From contig CACMZR010000001.1 of NCBI GenBank assembly GCA_902618245.1, positions 149,507 to 213,506 on the forward strand: DNA of 64,000 bases. Reading direction: 5' to 3'. The stretch comes from an uncultured Bacteroidota bacterium. Lineage in GTDB: Bacteria > Bacteroidota > Bacteroidia > Flavobacteriales > Flavobacteriaceae. Under the pieces are notes generated by a model, which was given only the letters and a program-made list of their open reading frames with translations, had not been told where the DNA came from and did no database searches. Below are positions 57,922-64,000 of the stretch, piece after piece. Within the stretch, counting starts at the first letter, position 1. Each line of letters starts with the position of its first letter. The position numbers and the translations under genes are program-made.

Positions 57922-59550
57922 TTATTTCAGTGATCTTATTTCTTCTTTTATTTTGGGGATTAACATTGGAGGCATACTCAAACTACTAATGCCTATATCA
58001 ATAAATTCATTTAAGTAATTTATATTAGAAGCTAGTTCCCCACAAATGCTAATTTCTTTTTTCTTGGAAATTACCTCTAAAGCAAAATTCCGAATTAGTT
58101 TTAGGACACTTTGATTACCAGATTCAATATAATGTGAAACATTTTTGTTTGTGCGATCTGCAGCCATCAAAAATTGAGCAAGATCATTAGTTCCAAAAGA
58201 AAAGAAATCTGCTTTTGAAATAAAATCATTAGGGTTTAAGGCTACATTTGGAACTTCAACCATAATTCCAATAGGAGGTAATTTTTTAATGATCTCACCT
58301 TGTTGATTTAACTCTTTTTGTTCCTTATGAATTGCAGTTATAATTTTATCCAAGTCATTGGAATTTGTAATCATTGGGCAAAGAATTTTTATATTAAAAT
58401 CTTTAGAAAGTTTTAAAAAAGCTCTTATTTGTGGTTTTAAAAGAGTGTCATAATAAGAAAAACCTAAACGAAGCGCTCTTTGACCCAAAGCTGGATTTTC
58501 CTCATTTTGTAAAGGCAGGTAAGAAACCTTTTTATCACTTCCAAAATCAATAAGTCTTAAAGTGTGAGTTTTTTCAGGTAAGTTGTTTAGAATTTTAGAA
58601 TAAAGTTCAAATTGTGATTTTTCATCTGGCATTTTATAACTTTCAAGAAAGCAAAGTTCAGTTCTCAATAATCCGATCCCATCAGCGCCAAATCTTTTTG
58701 CTTGTACAGCATCATCTAGTGATCCAACATTTGCCATAATTTCAACTTTTTTACCAGAATTTGTAATTGCTTCATATTTTGACTTGATGAGTTGATTTTT
58801 ATTTATAGATTTTTCCTTTAAAATCTCTTTCTCAAATTTTTGACTAATCTCCTTTTCAGGATTTATATGAATGCATTTATTTTTGCTATCCAGTATTATT
58901 TTATCTCCGTTTCTGACAATATTAACTACATTTTTTACTCCCAATATATAGGGAATACCTAATGCTTTGGCAATAATTGATGAATGATCTGTAACTCCAC
59001 CTTCCGTTGTAATAATGCCTAATAAGTTTGTTTGATTTATCTCTGCAATTTGACTAGGGTCTATCTTTTCAGCAATAACTATTGAGGGATTGTTAACTTT
59101 AGAAGTAACATTTTCATCACCTAGTAACGATTTTAAAACCATATCCGAAAGCATTTTTAGATCTTCGGCTCTCCTATTGAGATACTCATCATCAAGGCTT
59201 TCTAACTCAGAAATAAAATTTCGAGTTACTTGATAATACGAATATGCAGCGTTAAAATTTTGTTTTTTTATTAAGTCTCTAGTCTGATCCAAAACTTCTG
59301 GATCGTTAATAATGCTGTTAAATGCTGTGTAAATTTCAAGTTCTTTTTCCGAAAGGTTTACAGAAAGATTTACTTTTTGAGAATCTATTTTTTTTATTGT
59401 CTTATCTATAGCTTTTTTTAAGTTACTTATTTCATTCTCTGAATTAATGCCAGTTTGTTTTTTAATCTCAATAGGATCATCGGAGTATAATATCTGTGCC
59501 TCACCAATAGCTAATCCCCAACTTGCTACTATTCCTTGAAGTGTTTTGAT
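57922..59550 (-). CDS. ptsI: phosphoenolpyruvate-protein phosphotransferase (Enzyme I), non-canonical start
   Basis: About 542 residues. The frame is open from the HPr stop codon (59556-59554) with only ACT before ATC 59550. Starting at that ATC gives MKTLQGIVASWGLAIG, which aligns with EI N-termini. It puts the phospho-His at residue 189 (GGVTDHSS), the same number as E. coli EI. The first conventional start is TTG 59292, which would remove 86 residues of the HPr-binding half. The PEP-binding domain shows GIGLLRTEL, ENPALGQRALRL, FSFGTNDLAQF and the active Cys in SICGELA. It transfers phosphate from PEP to HPr in the cytoplasm. Alternatives are TAG readthrough from HPr or a sequence error at the start codon. 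Confidence 0.85.
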   Translation of the reverse strand: MKTLQGIVASWGLAIGEAQILYSDDPIEIKKQTGINSENEISNLKKAIDKTIKKIDSQKVNLSVNLSEKELEIYTAFNSIINDPEVLDQTRDLIKKQNFNAAYSYYQVTRNFISELESLDDEYLNRRAEDLKMLSDMVLKSLLGDENVTSKVNNPSIVIAEKIDPSQIAEINQTNLLGIITTEGGVTDHSSIIAKALGIPYILGVKNVVNIVRNGDKIILDSKNKCIHINPEKEISQKFEKEILKEKSINKNQLIKSKYEAITNSGKKVEIMANVGSLDDAVQAKRFGADGIGLLRTELCFLESYKMPDEKSQFELYSKILNNLPEKTHTLRLIDFGSDKKVSYLPLQNEENPALGQRALRLGFSYYDTLLKPQIRAFLKLSKDFNIKILCPMITNSNDLDKIITAIHKEQKELNQQGEIIKKLPPIGIMVEVPNVALNPNDFISKADFFSFGTNDLAQFLMAADRTNKNVSHYIESGNQSVLKLIRNFALEVISKKKEISICGELASNINYLNEFIDIGISSLSMPPMLIPKIKEEIRSLK

Positions 59551-59553
59551 AGT

Positions 59554-59817
59554 CTACTCTTTGAAATTATTTTTAATGTATGATACTAAAGCTTCGTGTG
59601 CTTCTTTTTCGTCACTTCCTTCAGCTATAAGCATAATTTGGTCCCTAGATTTAACCCCGAGAGTCATTAACGATAATGTGCTCTTCGCACTTACTTTTTT
59701 ACCATTAAATTCTACAAAAATATCAGAATTAAATGTAGAGGCTTTTTTCGCAAATAAAGAGGCTGTTCTTGCATGAAAACCAATTTCGTCCTCAATATTT
59801 ATTGAAAAACTAATCAT
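59554..59817 (-). CDS. ptsH: phosphocarrier protein HPr
   Basis: 87 residues from ATG 59817; a TTG one codon upstream is less likely. The phospho-acceptor is His15 in IGFHARTASLFAKKAS, the standard position. The region around Ser46 (SAKSTLSLMTLGV) is also conserved; whether it is phosphorylated depends on an HPr kinase that is not in the window. It receives phosphate from EI and passes it to EIIA. It lies 4 bases after EIIB, and its TAG stop is in the same frame as, and immediately before, the EI coding region. Confidence 0.93.
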   Translation of the reverse strand: MISFSINIEDEIGFHARTASLFAKKASTFNSDIFVEFNGKKVSAKSTLSLMTLGVKSRDQIMLIAEGSDEKEAHEALVSYIKNNFKE

Positions 59818-59821
59818 CAAA

Positions 59822-60133
59822 CTATTTTTTAATTAACAATTCTGCTTTGTCCATAATAAGACTAGGTTTTCGCAAAGCCTCATTCACACTTACATCCAAA
59901 ATGTTTTTCCCTTTAAAACGATCCTTACCTGAGATAGAAACCATTTTTGCAATTATGACAACATCCGCTTGTTCAATTTGTTCTTTTGAGATCTTCACTG
60001 GAATTTTATGCCCTCCTTGTTCTTCTACACATATTTCGTGACCTCTGATTTTGGCTTCTTTTTTTAAAGCTAAAGCTGCCATTTTACTGTGTGCTACTCC
60101 AGCTAGGCAAGCTGTAATTAACGCAATTTTCAT
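59822..60133 (-). CDS. PTS EIIB component, fructose type
   Basis: 103 residues. The phosphocysteine is Cys9 in ITACLAGVAHSKMAA, matching the fructose-family EIIB signature (C-x-x-G-x-A-H-x-x-M-A-A). EGGH-like loop EQGGHKIPVKI and QADVVIIAK complete the fold. It takes phosphate from EIIA and phosphorylates the sugar carried by EIIC. It is a separate polypeptide, not fused to EIIC as in E. coli FruA. Confidence 0.9.
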   Translation of the reverse strand: MKIALITACLAGVAHSKMAALALKKEAKIRGHEICVEEQGGHKIPVKISKEQIEQADVVIIAKMVSISGKDRFKGKNILDVSVNEALRKPSLIMDKAELLIKK

Positions 60134-60143
60134 AATTATTTAT

Positions 60144-61205
60144 TTAGGTTTCATTTAATTCATTTTCTGCCGCATCGAGCGCATCAATATCTCTATTACT
60201 AATGCTTTTTAGAAAATTTGCTGTCAGTGCAGTAACTAGAGAACCAATTACTACACAAATAACAAAGATTAATGGCTTATCATAAAAAAACCATTGTGCA
60301 ATTCCCAAGACAGGAGTACTTAACTCTAATAAAAAAATACCAGCGATAGTACCTCCAATCGTGCACCCCAAAACAGTAGCTATTGTTACACGTACAATGT
60401 CACCCACTGCTAGTGGGATTACAATTTCAGTAAACCCCCCAATTATTGAATATATCCAGGAACTCTTCGCATAATTACGCTCTACTTTTGTATAAAGTTT
60501 TGGTTTTAAAAATGTTGCTAAACACATTCCAAGAGGAGGTATGATAACAATACTTCCACAAATTCCTAATGGTACATATAAATCTAAATCCATAACTGCT
60601 GTTGCAAAGGTACTTTGAGTCTTACTAAATGGACCTCCGTAATCAATACCTCCCAAAAATCCCATAACTGCCCCCATAATTGCTGAGCCCTCTTCGCCTA
60701 AATTAGAAAGGAAAGAGGAAATAACTTCCATAAGCCAGGCAATTGGCGGACCAAGGAGATATACCATAAAGACTACTACTATAAGTGTACTAAAAACTGG
60801 AGCTATAAATCCCCAGGTGCTCTGAAGTATTTCTGGAAGTTCTAGTTTCATAAGCATGTAGGTAGCATAACCTACTAAAATCCCACCGAGTAGTGCTCCT
60901 AGATAACCTGTATCAATTTGTTGGGCTAAAACACCTACTATGAATCCAGGAGCAATACCTGGAGTATCACTAATACTGTATGCTGTGTAGGCAGCCATAA
61001 TAGGAACAAAATAAGTTAAGCCTATCGTGCCAACATCTTTAAATATTTTCCAAATAGAACCATCTTCGTAACTTCCGCCTCCCAATACAGCTAGACTTCC
61101 TACCATACCACCTATAAGAAGAATTGGCAGCATATAGGAAACTCCAGTTCTAAAGTGAGTTCCAGTTTCTCTAAAAATATTTCCTGTTTCTTTCCAAAAA
61201 TCCAT
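60144..61205 (-). CDS. PTS EIIC permease component, fructose type
   Basis: 353 residues with about nine membrane segments. Fructose-family features include the N-terminal TGVSYMLPILLIGGM, TPGIAPGFIVGVLA, GFLGGIDYGGPFSKTQ (variant of the family GGP-x-N-K-x-A loop) and GGFTEIVIPLAVGD. It forms the sugar translocation path in the inner membrane. The altered GGP loop suggests a substrate other than fructose. It sits 10 bases from both EIIA and EIIB. Confidence 0.9.
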   Translation of the reverse strand: MDFWKETGNIFRETGTHFRTGVSYMLPILLIGGMVGSLAVLGGGSYEDGSIWKIFKDVGTIGLTYFVPIMAAYTAYSISDTPGIAPGFIVGVLAQQIDTGYLGALLGGILVGYATYMLMKLELPEILQSTWGFIAPVFSTLIVVVFMVYLLGPPIAWLMEVISSFLSNLGEEGSAIMGAVMGFLGGIDYGGPFSKTQSTFATAVMDLDLYVPLGICGSIVIIPPLGMCLATFLKPKLYTKVERNYAKSSWIYSIIGGFTEIVIPLAVGDIVRVTIATVLGCTIGGTIAGIFLLELSTPVLGIAQWFFYDKPLIFVICVVIGSLVTALTANFLKSISNRDIDALDAAENELNET

Positions 61206-61215
61206 AGTATATAAT

Positions 61216-61653
61216 TTATTGAAATGTTTTTGAAATTTCTTCGACAGATTTTGCTTCTTCCCAAGACTTTCTCACTTTTTCCTCTAATGCTAAGCTAGCT
61301 ATCTGAGACATCAAATCTATATGAAGATTATCTTCCTTTTTATTTGAATCTGGTATTGCAAGAATTAATATAAATTTAACTTCATCATCATTTTTATCCC
61401 ATTCCAAACTAACGGTTCGGCAAAAACCGAAGCTTACTTTTTTAACCGCTTTTGAAATCGCATGAGGTATTGCAATATTATAACCACAATAAGTCGACAA
61501 TAATTCTTCACGTTTTAAAACAGCATCAAAATATTCTCTTTTGTCAGATAAACATCCTTTATCGTCTAATTTGTTTACAAGAAAATTTAAAGCGTGAGAT
61601 TTATTTTTTAATTCTGAGTTAAGCTCAATAAAAGCTGGAGAAAGCAGATTCAT
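61216..61653 (-). CDS. PTS EIIA component, fructose/mannitol type
   Basis: 145 residues. The phospho-histidine is His64 in NIAIPHAISKAVKK, followed by the family segments EVKFILILAIP and HIDLMSQIASLAL. It accepts phosphate from HPr and passes it to EIIB Cys9. A free-standing EIIA of this fold can also be a regulatory (PtsN-like) protein, but tight linkage with EIIB and EIIC supports transport. Confidence 0.92.
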   Translation of the reverse strand: MNLLSPAFIELNSELKNKSHALNFLVNKLDDKGCLSDKREYFDAVLKREELLSTYCGYNIAIPHAISKAVKKVSFGFCRTVSLEWDKNDDEVKFILILAIPDSNKKEDNLHIDLMSQIASLALEEKVRKSWEEAKSVEEISKTFQ

Positions 61654-61663
61654 TTTTTAAAAT

Positions 61664-62365
61664 TTAATGTTGGGCTTTTTCAATAGCATTTCTACATTTT
61701 ATCATCGCCTTTTGAATTCCATCAGGATCTTTAAAAATGGCGGATGATAGAACTACTACATCTGGATTACATGAAATAAGAGGATTTAAATTATCTGCCC
61801 TTATTCCACCATCGATAGCAATTTCACAATTTGGATTTTTTTCGTCAACTAGCTTTCTTGCTCTTTGTAAAAGATCCAAGCATGATTTTCTCCAACCCCA
61901 ATTATCTTTACCATCGGTTTCATCTACCCCATGAACTACAACGTGTAATCTATCAATATCATAAATGGACTCTTCAACAAATGAGAGTGGGGTATAAAGA
62001 CCTATTGTTAGTCCGATCTTCATATTTCTTTCCCTGCACCAATTTATTATGTAAGCAAGGGGAGCCCCAATGAAATGTTCAGCAGGTATTATTAGCATGT
62101 TTGTTCCCACTTCAGCTAACTTGTCAATAAATAATATATCACAAGTTTTAGTATAAATATGACATTCTATGGGTAGTTTAGTTTGCTTTCGAATTCCACT
62201 AATTATTTGATGTCCACCCATAAGTTGCATATTTTTTAAATCATGCATATCAGCTGCATCTGAGTGAATGTAATCTGCTCCAGCCACTGTGACTTGCTTT
62301 ACTAAATCTGCAATATTTCCATAGTCGACATGTGCTAATCCAGCAGCTATTTTGATTTTTCTCAT
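61664..62365 (-). CDS. ribulose-phosphate 3-epimerase-like protein
   Basis: 233 residues with the RPE barrel pattern. Likely metal/acid-base residues are kept: His34 and Asp36 in YIHSDAAD, His69 in IECHIY and Asp185 in IAIDGGIRADN, close to E. coli Rpe His35, Asp37, His68 and Asp177. The loop normally reading H-x-D-x-M-D-G is HSDAADM and the usual HLM after the second strand is HIY, so substrate specificity probably differs. It is expected to epimerise a phosphorylated sugar delivered by the adjacent PTS. It starts 7 bases after the alcohol dehydrogenase stop. Confidence 0.82.
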   Translation of the reverse strand: MRKIKIAAGLAHVDYGNIADLVKQVTVAGADYIHSDAADMHDLKNMQLMGGHQIISGIRKQTKLPIECHIYTKTCDILFIDKLAEVGTNMLIIPAEHFIGAPLAYIINWCRERNMKIGLTIGLYTPLSFVEESIYDIDRLHVVVHGVDETDGKDNWGWRKSCLDLLQRARKLVDEKNPNCEIAIDGGIRADNLNPLISCNPDVVVLSSAIFKDPDGIQKAMIKCRNAIEKAQH

Positions 62366-62372
62366 TGATATT

Positions 62373-63530
62373 TTATTCTTCGATACTTTGACTCATTATA
62401 CTTAATATTTTCTCACTATTTTTTGGATCTAACTTTTTCAATAAAGGATGAGAAAGAATTTCTTCTTGTTCATTTAAAGTAATTGCAGCACGAGATTTTG
62501 ATCTAATTAAATCAGTAGTTTTTAATAATCCAATTACTTCATTAGTTAGTGCCTTTGGAGTTTTTTCTATTCCTAGGTAAGAAGCAATATTTATGAATTT
62601 TTCTGCAGCAATTTTTTCCTTGTATTCTAGGAATGCTGGGTAAACAATAGCTAGAGTTTCACCATGAGCTATTCTCTGACATATTCCACCTATTATTTCA
62701 CCTAGTGGATGAGGTAAATCTGCACCACCATTTGATAAGCATATACCAGCGGCTGTATCCGCCCAAGCTAATTTTGTTCTATATTCAATAGAGTCAGGTT
62801 TTTGAATTGCTTTTGGTAAATATTCAACAACTAGTCGAATTGTTTCGAGAGAAAGATATTCTGTTAAAGGAGATGTCCTTTTTCCTAGGTAGCTTTCAAA
62901 AGCATGAGTAAAAGCATCAAAACCTGTTGCAGCTGTTATCCTAGAAGGAACAGAAAGCATCAATTTAGGATCTATTATTGCAACTTTAGGAAAGAGATCT
63001 CTATGAAAAAGTGTAATTTTTTCTTTGTTTTTAGTATCACTTACAACCGCTGCTTGAGTACACTGTGATCCAGTCCCTGAAGTTGTTGAAACTGCAATAA
63101 ATGGTAGACTTGAATTTTTTGAGGCAACATATTCAAAAGGATGATTATAGTTTGAAAAAGCATTATTCCAGTCGACTATCCCATTTGATTCATATAATAA
63201 TGCAATTAATTTTGCAGAGTCCATTACTGATCCACCACCTACACCTAAAACAAAGTCTACTTTATTTTCACTTGCAATTTTAACCCCCCTATTTATTCCT
63301 TCTAGAGTTGGATTAGGGACAATCTCATCAAAAAAACTTACAGAAACACCTGTAGAATCAAGTAGAGTTTCAATTTGTTTGTAAATAGCCTTTAAACTTC
63401 CGTCTTTAGGCCGAGATACTAGCAAACATTTTTTACCATAAAGTGGCGCAATTTGCTTTAAATTTTTAAGACTTCCACTACCAAAAATAAGTTTAGTGGG
63501 GGTGAAAAAATTAAATGATGAAGTATCCAT
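62373..63530 (-). CDS. iron-containing (group III) alcohol dehydrogenase
   Basis: 385 residues. The NAD(P)-binding GVGGGSVMDSAK is at residues 97-108. Metal ligands are in DAFTHAFESYLG, DLPHPLGEIIGG and IAHGETLAIVYP (three histidines plus an upstream Asp). It reduces or oxidises an alcohol/aldehyde pair with NAD(P)H. Its place between a tryptophanase-family lyase and a PTS suggests it acts on a phosphorylated sugar, polyol or a cleavage product. The exact substrate is not visible. Confidence 0.9.
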   Translation of the reverse strand: MDTSSFNFFTPTKLIFGSGSLKNLKQIAPLYGKKCLLVSRPKDGSLKAIYKQIETLLDSTGVSVSFFDEIVPNPTLEGINRGVKIASENKVDFVLGVGGGSVMDSAKLIALLYESNGIVDWNNAFSNYNHPFEYVASKNSSLPFIAVSTTSGTGSQCTQAAVVSDTKNKEKITLFHRDLFPKVAIIDPKLMLSVPSRITAATGFDAFTHAFESYLGKRTSPLTEYLSLETIRLVVEYLPKAIQKPDSIEYRTKLAWADTAAGICLSNGGADLPHPLGEIIGGICQRIAHGETLAIVYPAFLEYKEKIAAEKFINIASYLGIEKTPKALTNEVIGLLKTTDLIRSKSRAAITLNEQEEILSHPLLKKLDPKNSEKILSIMSQSIEE

Positions 63531-63540
63531 GTTTCTTATT

Positions 63541-64000
63541 TTATGCTATCATCTCAAACTTTGCAGTAAAATGACGTAAACTAATAATAGGACCTTCATA
63601 GGTAAGTTTTAATCCCTTCATTTTATCTCTCCTTTTAAAAACATCTTCAAGAGCATTAATTACAACATCCATATGTCTATTTGTGTAAACTCTTCTTGAA
63701 ACTGTGAGACGTACTAGTTCTAAATCAGGGAAAATTATCTTTCCAGTTTCTTTATCTTTTTTTGAAAAAGCACAGGAACCTAGCTCAACACCCCTAACAC
63801 CAGCTGTTTTATATAATTCTATTACTAGAGCTTGACCAGGAAATTCTTTTTGAGGAATGTGGGGATAAAATTTTTGTGCATCAATATATACTCCATGTCC
63901 ACCCGTAGGAAGAATAATAGGGATTCCTCGTTTAAATAATTCTTCCCCAAGATATTGAACTTGTTCTATTCTATATTTAAGATATTCTTCATCAATTCCT
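63541..64000 (-). CDS. beta-eliminating lyase (tryptophanase / tyrosine phenol-lyase family), C-terminal part
   Basis: The last 152 codons before TAA (63543-63541); the gene continues beyond the window end. The fragment has the family segments PTGGHGVYIDA, EFPGQALVIELYKTAGVRGVE, LVRLTVSRRVYTNRHMDVV and the closing RHFTAKFEMI. The PLP-lysine lies in the missing half. Family enzymes split amino acids into pyruvate, ammonia and an aromatic or thiol leaving group. The fragment cannot separate tryptophanase from tyrosine phenol-lyase or a third specificity. The alcohol dehydrogenase follows after 10 bases. Confidence 0.85.
   Translation of the reverse strand, partial: GIDEEYLKYRIEQVQYLGEELFKRGIPIILPTGGHGVYIDAQKFYPHIPQKEFPGQALVIELYKTAGVRGVELGSCAFSKKDKETGKIIFPDLELVRLTVSRRVYTNRHMDVVINALEDVFKRRDKMKGLKLTYEGPIISLRHFTAKFEMIA

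Noticed and set aside
57922..59292. Enzyme I as a truncated 456-residue protein starting at TTG 59292
   Set aside because: The 86 codons upstream in the same open frame encode the conserved EI N-terminal segment (GIVASWGLAIGEA), so truncation would discard real sequence.

Overview
The window reads as a chromosomal segment of a low-GC member of the Bacteroidota, most likely a marine-type Flavobacteriaceae. This is inferred from four things: a giant surface protein with a type IX secretion (gliding-type) C-terminal domain; a TonB-dependent receptor with a carboxypeptidase-like N-terminal domain; many TAnnTTTG promoter elements just upstream of genes in place of Shine-Dalgarno-led starts; and dense short operons. 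I see no phage, insertion sequence, CRISPR array or rRNA. One tRNA (Gln, anticodon TTG) is present. No gene-free stretch exceeds about 250 bases.

Layout. 1-1.4 kb: the end of an alpha/beta hydrolase and a lipoprotein metallophosphoesterase. 1.5-7.5 kb: a ~1990-residue secreted adhesin-like protein (DUF285 repeats, Ig-like repeats, thrombospondin type 3 repeats, type IX sorting domain). 8.0-15.2 kb: amino-acid catabolism, with a sarcosine-oxidase-like flavoenzyme, a serine hydrolase, and a four-gene operon matching the complete trans-4-hydroxy-L-proline route to 2-oxoglutarate (epimerase, D-hydroxyproline dehydrogenase, deaminase, semialdehyde dehydrogenase). 15.2-29.5 kb: haem biosynthesis, with hemA-C-D-E-F, an antiporter and hemB on the minus strand, an AraC regulator-hemH-MATE operon diverging from hemA, and hemJ downstream of a BNR-repeat protein. 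29.5-41.3 kb: housekeeping (histidine kinase, acyltransferase, bacilliredoxin, TerB/J-domain protein, HupE-like protein, dCMP deaminase, CtpA protease, MarC, DUF3109, nrdB-nrdA). 41.3-47.8 kb: a minus-strand set of surface lipoprotein, TonB-dependent receptor and Pit phosphate transporter. 47.9-54.6 kb: dGTPase, phosphoesterase, cysteine-less thioredoxin, DUF2723 membrane enzyme and tRNA-Gln. 54.7-64 kb: a lipoprotein amidohydrolase, a GMC oxidoreductase and an apparently complete phosphotransferase system (EI, HPr, EIIB, EIIC, EIIA) with a ribulose-phosphate-epimerase-like protein, an iron-type alcohol dehydrogenase and a tryptophanase-family lyase cut by the window end.

The most interesting signals are as follows. 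(1) The Enzyme I coding frame runs straight on from the HPr stop codon (one TAG, same frame) with no ATG/GTG/TTG start. Starting at an ATC codon puts the phospho-histidine at residue 189, as in E. coli EI. (2) The giant adhesin also lacks a conventional start and also has ATC-AAA exactly where the signal peptide should begin. (3) The eight-gene PTS cluster looks like an uncharacterised route for a phosphorylated carbohydrate. (4) Several operator-like repeats overlap promoter elements, notably upstream of the hem regulator, of nrdB and of a small MORN-type protein.
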